Shown here piece by piece: positions 50,029 to 59,022 of a stretch of 64,000 bases of DNA. The position numbers and the translations under genes are program-made. Position 1 is the first letter of the stretch, and each line of letters starts with the position of its first letter. The stretch is from CATOSP01 sp965197545 (GTDB taxonomy: Bacteria; Chloroflexota; Dehalococcoidia; Lucifugimonadales; UBA3495). Below the pieces are notes generated by a model, which searched no databases, was not told the DNA's origin, and saw only the letters and a list, made by a program, of their open reading frames with translations. The DNA is taken from the NCBI GenBank assembly GCA_965197545.1, contig CBDANJ010000008.1:124001-188000 (forward strand). Direction: 5' to 3'.

Positions 50029-50586
50029 CTACCGCCTCCGCCGGAACAAACGCCAGACAGGGGCGGTGAAGCCGGGGAGCAAACCGCCGCCGTCCAGGAT
50101 GTCATTTTCGGAGAGGGTGACCGGGGCGGCGTTGGGACGGTAAATAGTGACGGTCGCGGTTTCCGGGTCGGCTACCCAGGCATGTTGAGACCCGTAACTG
50201 AGCCACATGGCAGCCTTGGCCGCCATCTCCGGGTTGGAATTGCCGGGGGACTTCACCTCGACGGCCAGGTCCGGGGCAAGCTCCGGGAATCCCCGAGTCC
50301 CTTGCGGAAGACGCCCAGGCGCGAACCAGGCGATGTCCGGCGCGCGCACCGTGTCGGGGTCACGGTCGAGCCGGTAGCCGGGTTCGCCTGAGCGGATGCT
50401 ACCGTAATCGTTGGCGACCACATAGCCGGTTAAAGCATAGCTAGTCATAGTGACGGCTTCGCCGTGCGGGTCTCCAGTAGGCATCTTCGGAACCAACACT
50501 CCACGGATAAGCTCGTACCGGATGCCGTCCCCTCGGGGCATCCGCAGCAGTTCCTCGGCGGTGATGAATTTTAGCTTCGTAGTCAT
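50029..50586 (-). CDS. Uma2-family putative nuclease
   Basis: The start is ATG 50586. The 185 residues show the Uma2 plan: LKFITAEELLRMPRGDGIRY, ELIRGVLVPK, YRLDRDPDTVRAPDIAWFAP, ELAPDLAVEVKSPGNS (Asp and Glu-x-Lys), KAAMWLSYGSQHAWVADPET and a C-terminal PGFTAPVWRLF. It looks intact. It lies directly after a sister copy on the same strand, evidently a tandem duplication. Confidence 0.85.
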   Translation of the reverse strand: MTTKLKFITAEELLRMPRGDGIRYELIRGVLVPKMPTGDPHGEAVTMTSYALTGYVVANDYGSIRSGEPGYRLDRDPDTVRAPDIAWFAPGRLPQGTRGFPELAPDLAVEVKSPGNSNPEMAAKAAMWLSYGSQHAWVADPETATVTIYRPNAAPVTLSENDILDGGGLLPGFTAPVWRLFRRRR

Positions 50587-50668
50587 CTGACGCTGCACCA
50601 GTACGGTAGGTTATTGGTTGACGGCCCACTACCGGGGATCAGACCATACCTGTCGATCCAGTTCCCGG

Positions 50669-51224
50669 CGCTACTGCCTCTGGCGGAACAGGCGCCAGAC
50701 GGGGGTGGTGAAGCCGGGGAGCAAATCGCCGCCGTCCAGGATGTCATCCTCGCCCAGGGTTTCCGGGGCGGCGTTGGGGCGGTGTCTGTGACGGTCGTGG
50801 TTTCCGGGTTAGCCACCCAGACTTCTTGCGAGCCGTAGCTGAGCCACATCGCGGCTTTATCATCCATTTCGGGGTCGGCCGTATGGCGTGACTTCACTTC
50901 AACGGCCAAGTCTGGGGCAACCTCCGGATAGCCCTTCGTGCCACCCGGAATCCGACCCGGCTTAGCCCAGGCTACTTGCGGAGCGCGCACGGTGTCCGGG
51001 TCACGTTCAAGCCAGAATCCAGGCTCACCAGCGCAGGTGCAGCCATAGTCGTGGTCGTCGGCATACTTGCATATGGCTGCCGATAGCCGAGCAACAGTAT
51101 TGCCTTCAAGGTTTTCCGAAAGCGGCTTTGAGATCAGCACTCCGCGAACCAACTCATACCTGCGTTCGCCGCGTGGCATCCTCAGGAGCTCGTCGGCAGT
51201 TAAGAGTCTTGGGTTGGCGCTCAT
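50669..51224 (-). pseudogene. Uma2-family protein with a 1-base deletion near its end
   Basis: From ATG 51224 the frame reads LLTADELLRMPRGERRYELV, FWLERDPDTVRAPQVAWAKP, PEVAPDLAVEVKSRHTADPE and MWLSYGSQEVWVANPETTTV, all in order. After TVT the reading shifts: compared with the neighbour (TVTIYRPNAAP), one base is missing near 50786. The true tail (ETLGEDDILDGGDLLPGFTT, PVWRLFRQR) is in the next frame, ending at 50669. As read, the frame runs on into the neighbour's start at 50583. The catalytic residues precede the shift, so partial function is possible. Confidence 0.75.
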
Positions 51225-51230
51225 GTAGCG

Positions 51231-52097
51231 TTAATCCGCCGTAGGCGAGGGCGAAGGCTCAGTTACCCCGTATTTGCGTTCTAGCTCGTAGACCTCGTCC
51301 AGGCCCAGGAGTTCGGCTACGTCCCAGCGGCTGCCATAGCGGGCGGCGTCTACCGCGCCTGTGTTTTTCAACTCTTCGAAGGACTCCTTGACCTGTTGAT
51401 AAATGAGCCAAATGGTGCTGCCGCAGATCATCAGCTTGTAGCCCAAGGCGTCAATGTCCTTGGTGTTCATCAGGTCGCCGTTGTACATCCGGGGTAGACC
51501 GGCCATGTCCCTTGCGTAGTTCTGAATGTCCGATTCGCTCTTGATTCCGTCCACGAAGACCATGTCTGCCCCAGCTTCCATGTAGGCGTTGCACCGGCTG
51601 ATTGTGTCTTCCCAGCCGGTAACCGCGTAGGCGTCGCAACGGGCAATGACCACGAATTCGGGGTCGGTGCGGGCGTCCAGGGCAGCTTTGATCTTCTGCA
51701 CGTGGTCTTCCTGGGCGACGACCTGCTTGCCCTCGAAAAAGCCGCACTTCTTGGGGAATAGCTGGTCTTCCAAGTGGATGGCCGCCACGCCGGCGGACTC
51801 ATACTCGCGGACCGTGCGCTGAACGTTGAGCGGGTTGCCGTAACCGGTGTCGGCGTCGCAGATCACGGGGACATCAACCGCGTTGGCGATGTACTTGGCG
51901 TTGGCGACCATTTCGGTCATGGTCAGCAGCCCCACGTCCGGGAAGCCGCGTTCGGCGGCGGTGCCGGCCCCAGTCATATAGACCGCCTGGAAGCCGACCG
52001 ACTCGGCAATCTTGGCGTGGAGGGCGTTTAGGACGAAGGGGGCGACGACCATGTGCCCTGAGTTGAGCATTTGGCGCAGCTTGGTGGTGGTTTTCAT
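51231..52097 (-). CDS. isocitrate lyase/PEP mutase family protein
   Basis: The 288-residue protein has MTGAGTAAERGFPDVGLLTM, VPVICDADTGYGNPLNVQRT, AAIHLEDQLFPKKCGFFEGK and VVIARCDAY. It keeps the KKCG(F) Cys of lyases acting on 2-methylisocitrate-like substrates, unlike the paralogue at 45925. It should be a magnesium-dependent C-C lyase making pyruvate or oxaloacetate derivatives. AAGGAG precedes ATG 52097. Confidence 0.9.
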   Translation of the reverse strand: MKTTTKLRQMLNSGHMVVAPFVLNALHAKIAESVGFQAVYMTGAGTAAERGFPDVGLLTMTEMVANAKYIANAVDVPVICDADTGYGNPLNVQRTVREYESAGVAAIHLEDQLFPKKCGFFEGKQVVAQEDHVQKIKAALDARTDPEFVVIARCDAYAVTGWEDTISRCNAYMEAGADMVFVDGIKSESDIQNYARDMAGLPRMYNGDLMNTKDIDALGYKLMICGSTIWLIYQQVKESFEELKNTGAVDAARYGSRWDVAELLGLDEVYELERKYGVTEPSPSPTAD

Positions 52098-52131
52098 ATC
52101 ATGCTCCTTGTGGCTTGCTCCGGATGGGTCG

Positions 52132-52746
52132 CTAAAGAGCGTAGCTGAAAAGCTGTTTCCAGCCCACGTCGTTGGCCCAACGACCGTGACTCCAGTCGTC
52201 GCCAGCGGCTTGGGAGGAGTATTGAACTATGAGAAGCCGCCAGGCCTTAACCGTGACAGGCAGCGTCAACGCCGAAGCTGCGCCACGGGCGCACTCGGCA
52301 GCGTCGGCCAGAATGGCGGGAGACAGCCCTCCGTATTCGAGAAGGGCTATGCGCGGTGTGAAGTTCTTGGCGAAATCTGGGACCTGAGACCCTGGGACCC
52401 GGCTCACGGCATCAATAGCGCTGTGATAGAGCCCCGTCAGAGTCCCGTTGACCTCAGAGATATCCAGTAACACGGAACCGCTCTCTTTGTCCTCGGAGAT
52501 CCCGTTCCATCCAACCTCTGGACCTGGGCTGCGCGACCTGCTGCCGGAGGCTACTTGCGCAACTTCCTGGTCCAGCAACGGCAGCCCTTCTTCCGGGCAC
52601 TCGAAGTAGGGGACGACTTGCATCCGGAGCATGTGCATTTCCGCGGCCCAGCAGCCGAATTGCCCGCACACGAATTGACGCAGCCGGTAAACCCCCGCGG
52701 TGAACACCGGATCAAATACCAACTCTATCCCGTACCTGATCGACAA
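52132..52746 (-). CDS. hypothetical protein, possibly 2H-phosphoesterase-like
   Basis: The start is TTG 52746 behind GGAGG. The 204 residues open SIRYGIELVFDPVFTAGVYR, then AEMHMLRMQVVPYFECPEEG and, in the second half, NFTPRIALLEYGGLSPAILA. This layout of two similar halves recalls 2'-5' RNA ligase-like proteins, but the two H-x-T/S motifs are not preserved, so catalysis is doubtful. It lies between the PEP-mutase-family gene and the SDR on the same strand. Confidence 0.65.
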   Translation of the reverse strand: MSIRYGIELVFDPVFTAGVYRLRQFVCGQFGCWAAEMHMLRMQVVPYFECPEEGLPLLDQEVAQVASGSRSRSPGPEVGWNGISEDKESGSVLLDISEVNGTLTGLYHSAIDAVSRVPGSQVPDFAKNFTPRIALLEYGGLSPAILADAAECARGAASALTLPVTVKAWRLLIVQYSSQAAGDDWSHGRWANDVGWKQLFSYAL

Positions 52747-52785
52747 TCCGCATTCCTCCGATTAACTTTGGGCGGACACGCCCGG

Positions 52786-53640
52786 CTAAATCTGGCTGTA
52801 ACCGCTGCCGGGGCGGTCGGAGTCGACGCCGGTGCCCTTGGCTTCCGTGATCCAGCCGAACTCCTTGAGGATCTGCTGACTGTAACAGACCCTGCCGGTC
52901 ACCATGTCCAATGGCTCGGAAGCCAGTAGCAGGGCCGCCTTGGCCATGAGTTCGGGATGTTCGCCCCTGGGATCGTCAATGCCGGTGACCAAGTTGTGGT
53001 ACACGGTGCCCGGAGTTGGGACGACCTGGGAAGGACCGACGGCGGTTACAGAAACGCCGTCGGGGTAGACTTCCTGGGCCAGGCCCTGGGTGAACCGCTC
53101 CAGGGCGGCTTTCTCCGCGCCGTAGCAAGTCCCGCCGCGGCTGGGCCCCGCATCGGGGTAAGGCCCCCTGCCCGGTCCAATGGCCGAGCCGGAAGAGATG
53201 TTGATAATGCTGCCGGTCTTCCTGGAGACCATGTCCCCAAGGACGAGTTGGCTTAGCATGAAGGGCGCTTGGAAGTTGACCAGCCAGGACCTCATCCAGC
53301 GATTTATGGGAAAGTCCTTGGTTGGAATGTAGTAGGTGAGGGCCGCATTATTGACCAGGATGTCCACGGGGCCGTAGGTGTTGTGCGTCTCTTCCACCAG
53401 CCTCTCGCAGTCTTCGGGCAACGATATGTTGACGGCCACTGGAGTAGCCTCCCCACCGGCTTCGCGAATGTCGTTCACGGTCTTTTCCAGGGAGCCCTCC
53501 AGCGGGTGGTCACCCTCGCGCAGAGTGCGGGCAGCGCAGATCACCTTCGCGCCTTCAGCTGCGAACAGTCTTGCAATCTCGCTGCCGATGCCGCGGCTCG
53601 CTCCGGTGACGATGGCCGCCTTGCCGTCTAGCTTGCCCAT
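52786..53640 (-). CDS. short-chain dehydrogenase/reductase
   Basis: The 284-residue SDR has IVTGASRGIGSEIARLFAAE (nucleotide binding), DILVNNAALTYYI, IINISSGSAIG (catalytic Ser) and CYGAEKAALERF (Tyr-x-x-x-Lys). An Arg in CAARTL after strand 2 suggests preference for NADP(H). GGAGATCGCA precedes ATG 53640. The substrate is an unknown alcohol or ketone. It shares its strand with the lyase at 51231, suggesting a common catabolic route. Confidence 0.92.
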   Translation of the reverse strand: MGKLDGKAAIVTGASRGIGSEIARLFAAEGAKVICAARTLREGDHPLEGSLEKTVNDIREAGGEATPVAVNISLPEDCERLVEETHNTYGPVDILVNNAALTYYIPTKDFPINRWMRSWLVNFQAPFMLSQLVLGDMVSRKTGSIINISSGSAIGPGRGPYPDAGPSRGGTCYGAEKAALERFTQGLAQEVYPDGVSVTAVGPSQVVPTPGTVYHNLVTGIDDPRGEHPELMAKAALLLASEPLDMVTGRVCYSQQILKEFGWITEAKGTGVDSDRPGSGYSQI

Positions 53641-53911
53641 TGCGATCTCCTCGAGTCAGTCTCTAAACTTGGTCCGATCCCGGTGTGTCAGGGTCCAATC
53701 TCTTGGGGGTTCGGACCCTTGGGGTTTCGATCTTTCGAGGTCCGGCCTCGCGGTGCTAGTTTACCGTGTTTTGGTCCCTCACTCTATAGGAAAGGCGTTC
53801 GGGCCAGGTCTAAGTATCTATCCCAAAACTGGACCAGCAGTCTTGGGCAGAGGGGAAATCCCCCTTTCCGAAAGGGGGAGACTTTGGGGAAGCCTCCTTT
53901 TGAGATAGTTA
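53641..53911. repeat. intergenic region with hairpin-forming repeats
   Basis: GGGGGTTCGGACCCTTGGGG near 53705 and AATCCCCCTTTCCGAAAGGG at 53859 form short hairpins (CCCCTTTC/GAAAGGGG-like). These look like interspersed non-coding repeats between the SDR and the PQQ-repeat gene. Confidence 0.45.
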
Positions 53912-55321
53912 CTAAGGGCCGGTGACGGCGTATAGTTTGCCATCGTGGGATGGGACGTAAATCACCCCTCCGGCAACTACAGGCGCGCCGGTAATCTTGC
54001 CGCCTGTCTTGAACTCCCACATCGATTCACCGGAGGCCGCATTCAGGCCGAGGACACGGCCATCCTCGGTCCCGGACAAAACTGTGGCGCCCGCCACGGT
54101 TAGGCCGGAGCTTATCTCGGCATCCACGTCGGTCGCCCACCGCACCTCGCCTGTAGTGGCTCCCAACGCCGTGACTTTTCCATTTGAGGCAGCGGCGTAG
54201 ACGGTGTCAGGCCCTACAACTGGGGCGTAGAACATCTCCCCGCCCATCGATTGGGTCCACACGGTGCCCTTTTGTACCGGCAGGGGGGCAAGGTCCCAGA
54301 TATAAAGGTTCACCCTAATAGCCCTGATCACTCTCTCAAGGGGATAGGTGGCAAGTCCGCCATCGATAGTCCATATGGTCCCTTCTTGAGTGCCGAAATG
54401 GACCAGGCCTCCTTGCAGCACCGGTCCGCCAGCCAACTTCCTGGCCCCGGAGACGTCGTATACGAACCTCCGCCTCGCGGTCCGAGTCTCGACCAGCTCT
54501 ACCTGGGTGGCCCTGGACGCCATTGCCAGAATGTCGCCGTCGTAGGACACGGGAGCATTTACCCAGTCGTCCGAGGAGAACTTCCAGTGTTTCTCGCCCG
54601 TTGCGGCGTCCAGGCCATGCAGGTCCCTATCGGTCGCGCCGATATATACCCGGCCATCGACTATCACCGGCGAGGAGAATAGGGGCTCACCCAGCTCGGT
54701 CTCCCACCGGACGTTGCCGCTGGCCCGGTCGAGGGCCACTACCTTTCCCGGCCGCAGGGCGGTGACTACCAGGTCTCCGGTGACGGCAGGGGTCGAACTG
54801 GAGGGAAATGGGCTGAGATACTCCCATTGGACGCGGCCTGTGTCCCGGTCGAGGGCGAGGGTGCGGCCTCGTTCGGTGGCCAGGAACACCTGCCGTCCCG
54901 CTACAGCCACGGTGGAGGTTAGCGGCTCACCGGCGTCGAATATCCATTTTATGTTTCGCGGGGGCGGAGACTCCTCAGGCGTGTAGCCCGAGCTGTTTGG
55001 AGAACCCCGTACCTGGGCCCAATTTCCGGTTTCGGTATCGGCGCTGACGCCGGACTTTGGACTGGACGGTGGGAACACCAGTGGGAGGACATCGAACATC
55101 GCTTCGACCCGCCAGACGACCAGGCATACGGCGACTGCCAGGGTGATGAGTAGGTATCTTCTGCGCCAGATGGGGATGCGGACGCGGACGACCCGGCGTT
55201 CAGCTTCGGTACGGGAAATTGGGGAGGTCTCGGTTAGGAACGCCCAGCAGGAGCTGCACCGTGTGGCTTCAGTCGAGGGGTTGATGTATTCGCAAACGGG
55301 ACAAAGGCGGACCAAGTCCAA
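53912..55321 (-). CDS. membrane-anchored PQQ-like beta-propeller with zinc-ribbon start
   Basis: TTG 55321 after GAGG. The 469-residue protein opens with a zinc ribbon (LCPVCEYINPSTEATRCSSC), then a TM helix (YLLITLAVAVCLVVW). A large extracytoplasmic beta-propeller of BamB/PQQ type follows, with repeated A.D..TG...W strokes: TLALDRDTGRVQWEY, VVALDRASGNVRWETELG, LHGLDAATGEKHWKF, VTALGATTGEVRWATDV, VLGLNAASGESMWEFKTGG. It is probably a binding or assembly scaffold at the outer face. No dehydrogenase residues are identified. Confidence 0.85.
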   Translation of the reverse strand: MDLVRLCPVCEYINPSTEATRCSSCWAFLTETSPISRTEAERRVVRVRIPIWRRRYLLITLAVAVCLVVWRVEAMFDVLPLVFPPSSPKSGVSADTETGNWAQVRGSPNSSGYTPEESPPPRNIKWIFDAGEPLTSTVAVAGRQVFLATERGRTLALDRDTGRVQWEYLSPFPSSSTPAVTGDLVVTALRPGKVVALDRASGNVRWETELGEPLFSSPVIVDGRVYIGATDRDLHGLDAATGEKHWKFSSDDWVNAPVSYDGDILAMASRATQVELVETRTARRRFVYDVSGARKLAGGPVLQGGLVHFGTQEGTIWTIDGGLATYPLERVIRAIRVNLYIWDLAPLPVQKGTVWTQSMGGEMFYAPVVGPDTVYAAASNGKVTALGATTGEVRWATDVDAEISSGLTVAGATVLSGTEDGRVLGLNAASGESMWEFKTGGKITGAPVVAGGVIYVPSHDGKLYAVTGP

Positions 55322-55474
55322 GGAGATTCCTCGCCCCTGAGGGCATCAAAATGGCAACGCCGAGTTTAGCCCCCGACCAAAATCGCGTCAATCCCCTCCT
55401 GATGGGTCTTTCCGGCGTTGAGCCGGAAACCAGGACTTCACGCGTCTGGTCATTGTCCTTGGGCTGAGAATCTC

Positions 55475-55500
55475 TGGATTCCCGCTTTCGCGGGAATGAC
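55475..55500. repeat. interspersed palindromic repeat, copy
   Basis: TGGATTCCCGCTTTCGCGGG then AATGAC, same family as 41246 and 41594, in the divergent region before the MFS gene. Confidence 0.85.
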
Positions 55501-55631
55501 AGGGATGACATGGATGACGGGGATGTGGAATACAGCCCACTATTGCATGACCCCGCCGCCAAAAACCAGGTGCATATCTGGGGTAAATTAAGCTGGTACA
55601 ATGGCGCGGGCTTTTGGCCAGGGGAGTTTGG

Positions 55632-56948
55632 ATGAGGGTCGTCAGAAACATACTTAATTGGTATCCCAGGCTGCCGTTCTTCTACGGCTGGCTGGTCCTG
55701 GGAACTGGGGCGTGCGGGGCGTTTGTCGCCACGACGGTCGCAGGAATCGTTTTTGGCGGAATTCAAGGGTTCATCTTCGAGGACACCAACTGGACCCGCA
55801 GCACCATCGGGTTGGCGGCTTCGCTGGGGGTGTGGGCGTCCGGTCTGATGGGCCCTATCGTCGGCAGGATGGCCGACCGGTACAACGCCAGGTGGCTTAT
55901 GTCAGCCGGAGCGATTGTGCTCGGGGTCTGTCTGATTTCACTGGGCATGTTCCGGTCGGTGGCGGTCTTTTACGCAGCTTCCATAGTGGGGCGCGCCGTT
56001 AGTCAGCCGCTATTCATTGGGGTCGTGCCGCGCACTCTGGCTGTCAACTTCTTTCAAAGGCGCCGGTACATCGCGTTGGCGCTCATCGGAATGTTCCGGC
56101 CTGTCAGTGGCGCAATCATCATTCAATTGACATCCCTTATCGCACTGGCCACGGATTGGCGGACCGCCTTCCGATATTTCGGGGTATTTAGCCTAGTCCT
56201 GGCCATTCCCATGCTTCTGTTTATCAGGCGTCGTCCGGAGGACCTGGGCCTCTTACCAGATGGGGCTTCGCCGCTAACTCAGTCATCGGCGCCCGGCGGG
56301 GAATCCGGCGCGGGACCGGCGGGCGTGGAGCATGAGTTGGAATGGACAGCCAGGGAAGTCTTCCGAACACGTACGTATTGGCTTGTGGCCACGAGCGTGT
56401 TCGTGATAACCGCCGCCGGGTCCGGCGTGGGGTTCAGCATGGTGCCGTATCTTCACGAGGAAGCCGGCTTGTCCATGGCTCAGGCGGCGGGCGTGTTGAG
56501 CCTTAGCACTTTTCTCGCGCTGACCACGATCGTCTGGGGGTACATCGCCAACAAACTTACGCCTCGATGGTGCCTGATTGGGACATTGATGTCGGCGTCT
56601 ATGCTGATATTGTCTTTGTTCTGGGTGAATTCCCTGCTGTCAGCCTACCTCTTCGGACTCTTTTGGGGGCTTATCACCAGTTCGCAAGAGGCGCTAATGT
56701 CCATGCTGTTGGCGGACTATTACGGCCGCGCCGTGTACGGCACCATCTCGGGAGCGTTGCGCCCCCTGGAGGCCGGAGGGCTGGGGTTAGGGCAGTTCAT
56801 AGGGCCGCTGATATACGATCTGACCGGGAGTTACGATATCCTCTGGCTAATGTCGGCGGCGATGACTCTTCTGGCGTCGTGCCTGGTTATTCTGACTTTC
56901 CGTCCCAGGACTCCTACCCGGGCCGGGGAGACTCTTCGGGTCACGTAG
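55632..56948 (+). CDS. MFS transporter
   Basis: The start is ATG 55632 with GGGGAG six bases before. The 438 residues have 12 predicted TM segments in two halves joined by a loop near residue 215-245. The first half has WTRSTIGLAASLGVWASGLM, GPIVGRMADRYNARWLMSAG (the MFS loop 2-3 signature). The second starts WLVATSVFVITAAGSGVGFS. It resembles monocarboxylate-type MFS transporters, so a role in organic acid uptake or export is likely. An extended -10 (TGGTACAAT, 55593-55601) lies upstream. Confidence 0.88.
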   Translation: MRVVRNILNWYPRLPFFYGWLVLGTGACGAFVATTVAGIVFGGIQGFIFEDTNWTRSTIGLAASLGVWASGLMGPIVGRMADRYNARWLMSAGAIVLGVCLISLGMFRSVAVFYAASIVGRAVSQPLFIGVVPRTLAVNFFQRRRYIALALIGMFRPVSGAIIIQLTSLIALATDWRTAFRYFGVFSLVLAIPMLLFIRRRPEDLGLLPDGASPLTQSSAPGGESGAGPAGVEHELEWTAREVFRTRTYWLVATSVFVITAAGSGVGFSMVPYLHEEAGLSMAQAAGVLSLSTFLALTTIVWGYIANKLTPRWCLIGTLMSASMLILSLFWVNSLLSAYLFGLFWGLITSSQEALMSMLLADYYGRAVYGTISGALRPLEAGGLGLGQFIGPLIYDLTGSYDILWLMSAAMTLLASCLVILTFRPRTPTRAGETLRVT

Positions 56949-57064
56949 CGGCGGGCCGAGGCCGCTTATGGTAGCTGTTCAGAGATGATGACGCGGATTG
57001 GCTGAATCCCACGTCGGTCATATCTATGATGATTCTCAAACGATGTCCCTCAGCCGCAACCAGT

Positions 57065-57088
57065 CATTCCCGCGAACGCGGGAATCCA
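57065..57088. repeat. interspersed palindromic repeat, copy
   Basis: CATTCCCGCGAACGCGGGAA then TCCA, in the orientation of the copy at 41246, between the MFS and ilvE genes. Confidence 0.85.
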
Positions 57089-57237
57089 GAAATGCCAATG
57101 ATAGTGACCGTTGCTGGTTGCAAGGGTTACTGGATTCCGGGTCAAAGCCTGCCCCGTACTGGATACGGGGCCCGGAAAGACGGGCTGGGAGTAGGAAGAA
57201 CACATCCAAGTCTGAACAGTTACCGCTTATGCGCCAA

Positions 57238-57267
57238 TTGGACTACGGGAAGATGACGGATTATAAT
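57238..57267 (+). promoter_or_regulatory. promoter for the aminotransferase gene
   Basis: TTGGAC (57238-57243), an 18-base spacer and TATAAT (57262-57267). The GTG start is 31 bases further. Confidence 0.65.
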
Positions 57268-57298
57268 TCATGTCCAGTCCACGCCGGAGGGGTTTTAC

Positions 57299-58267
57299 GT
57301 GAGCACTGGGCAAGGGTCCGCAGCCAACACCAGCGATTTGCTAGCCTTTTTTCGGGGTGACTATATTCCCCTGAGCGACGCGCGGGTCAATATCATGACC
57401 CATGCGCTGCACTACGGCACGGGCGTATTCGAGGGGATACGCGGCAACTGGAACGAAGAAAAGGGCGTGGTCTACATCTACCGGCTTCGGGAGCACTACG
57501 AACGCTTGCTTCAGGGATGCCGGCTGTTGATGTTGGATATCCCCTATTCGCTAGAAGATCTCTGCGAGATCACCGTCGAGCTGGTGGAGCGCAACGCCCA
57601 TCGGCAGGACATTTACATTCGCCCACTGGCCTACAAGAGCGCGGAGCTGGTGGCGAACCTCAAGTTGCAAGAGTTGGCCAGCGACTTCGCCCTGATTACC
57701 GTCCCATTTGGCAATTACCTTGGCTCGGACATACTGCGTTGTTGCACTTCCTCTTGGCGCAGGGTGGATGACCCGATGATCCCTGCCCGGCTCAAGATTT
57801 CCGGGATATATGTGAATAGCATCCTCTCCAAAACCGAGGCCACTTTGGCCGGGTTCGACGAAGCCATCATCCTCAACCACGATGGCCACGTATGCGAAGG
57901 TTCCGGTGAGAACCTGTTCGTGGTAAGCAAGGGAAAACTAATAACCCCTTCCCTAGAGGACAACGTGTTGCCGGGAATCACCCGCGACACGATCATCCAA
58001 CTGGCCCAGCGGGAACTCGGCCTAGAAGTGATGGAACGGTCCATCGACAGGAGCGAGCTATACCTGGCGGATGAGGTTTTCCTCACAGGCACCGCAGCCC
58101 ACTTGACGCCTGTCGTGGAGTTGGACAACCGGCCCATCGCGGAAGGTAAAGCCGGACCGGTCTCGTCCAAACTCCAGAAGATGTACTTCGAGATCGTCGT
58201 CGGCCAGAATCCCAAATACCTCCACTGGTGCACTGCCGCCCAACCGCGTATGGTGGCGGCGAGTTAA
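57299..58267 (+). CDS. ilvE: branched-chain amino acid aminotransferase
   Basis: GTG 57299 behind GGAGG. The 322-residue fold-type IV PLP enzyme has HALHYGTGVFEGIRG, DIYIRPLAYKS, ARLKISGIYVNSILSKTEA (Lys of the Schiff base), DEAIILNHDGHVCEGSGENL (PLP phosphate region) and LTGTAAHLTPVVELD. It interconverts Leu, Ile and Val with their 2-oxo acids. It is somewhat longer at the C-terminus than usual. It has its own promoter at 57238 and is followed by a hairpin repeat. Confidence 0.93.
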   Translation: MSTGQGSAANTSDLLAFFRGDYIPLSDARVNIMTHALHYGTGVFEGIRGNWNEEKGVVYIYRLREHYERLLQGCRLLMLDIPYSLEDLCEITVELVERNAHRQDIYIRPLAYKSAELVANLKLQELASDFALITVPFGNYLGSDILRCCTSSWRRVDDPMIPARLKISGIYVNSILSKTEATLAGFDEAIILNHDGHVCEGSGENLFVVSKGKLITPSLEDNVLPGITRDTIIQLAQRELGLEVMERSIDRSELYLADEVFLTGTAAHLTPVVELDNRPIAEGKAGPVSSKLQKMYFEIVVGQNPKYLHWCTAAQPRMVAAS

Positions 58268-58280
58268 TCAGCGGCCGGTG

Positions 58281-58384
58281 GTCAGTGGCTAGTGACCGGT
58301 GAATCACAATCCAACTTTCTGGATTGAGATGTCAAGGGGGATATCCCGCGAGGCTCGAATAGCCACCAGTCACTGACCACTGAC
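58281..58384. repeat. imperfect long inverted repeat
   Basis: Left arm GTCAGTGGCTAGTGACCGGTG (58281-58301) pairs with 58363-58384, whose complement begins GTCAGTGGTCAGTGACTGG; three mismatches. The 104-base unit looks like a small non-autonomous repeat or a large hairpin between ilvE and plsY. Confidence 0.65.
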
Positions 58385-58403
58385 TTGGGGGTGACGCGAC
58401 AAG

Positions 58404-59015
58404 TTGCTGTGGGACGCAGGGGCTTGGGCGATTGCAGTCCTGACCGGCTACGTATTGGGCAGCATCCCGACGGCGTATGCGGCCGGCCGGCTCAAGGGTC
58501 TGGACATCCAGAAACTTGGCGACCGAAACGCCGGAGCCGCCAACGTCTACCGCAGTATCGGTCCCAGGGCCGGGGTGCTAGTTGCCGTCGTGGATATCGC
58601 AAAGGGAGCGGCGGCGGTACTTCTTGCCGGGCAACTGTCCGATTCCGACTCCACTCTTATGATCGCGGGCTTTGCCGTGGTTGGGGGTCATATTCGTCCC
58701 CTGTTGCCGCGCCAACCAGGAGGACGGGGAGCGGCGACCGCGGTGGGAGTGCTCCTAGCCACCTATCCATTGCTCGCCCTTCCTCTTGGGTTGGCGTGCC
58801 TGGGAATATTGGCGGTCAGCAGGAAGCCGATCATCCCGCTTGGAACGTTCCTGATCGGGGTGCCTCTAATGACCTGGTGGCCCGGCGGTTACGATTATCC
58901 CTTTGTGGCCTATTCGGTGGCTATTCCCCTATTGGTGGGTCTGGCCCATTTCTTCAGCGTCAGGCGTTTGGCGCAACTGGAACCTGGCAGCGGTCCAGCG
59001 GTGTCGTCGAGGTAG
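58404..59015 (+). CDS. plsY: glycerol-3-phosphate acyltransferase PlsY
   Basis: The start is TTG 58404 (GGGGGTGACG upstream). The 203-residue membrane protein has the three PlsY motifs: LGSIPTAYAAGRLKGLDI, GDRNAGAANVYRSIGPRAG, VGGHIRPLLPRQPGGRGAAT, with about five TM helices. It makes lysophosphatidic acid from acyl phosphate and glycerol-3-phosphate at the inner membrane. In the usual motif the last block is GGKGVAT; here it is GGRGAAT. The next gene begins seven bases later. Confidence 0.9.
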   Translation: MLWDAGAWAIAVLTGYVLGSIPTAYAAGRLKGLDIQKLGDRNAGAANVYRSIGPRAGVLVAVVDIAKGAAAVLLAGQLSDSDSTLMIAGFAVVGGHIRPLLPRQPGGRGAATAVGVLLATYPLLALPLGLACLGILAVSRKPIIPLGTFLIGVPLMTWWPGGYDYPFVAYSVAIPLLVGLAHFFSVRRLAQLEPGSGPAVSSR

Positions 59016-59022
59016 CGCCGAA

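Noticed and set aside
53641..53911. Possible riboswitch or T-box in the GC-rich hairpins before the SDR.
   Set aside because: The hairpins lack any conserved core I can recognise and resemble scattered repeats.
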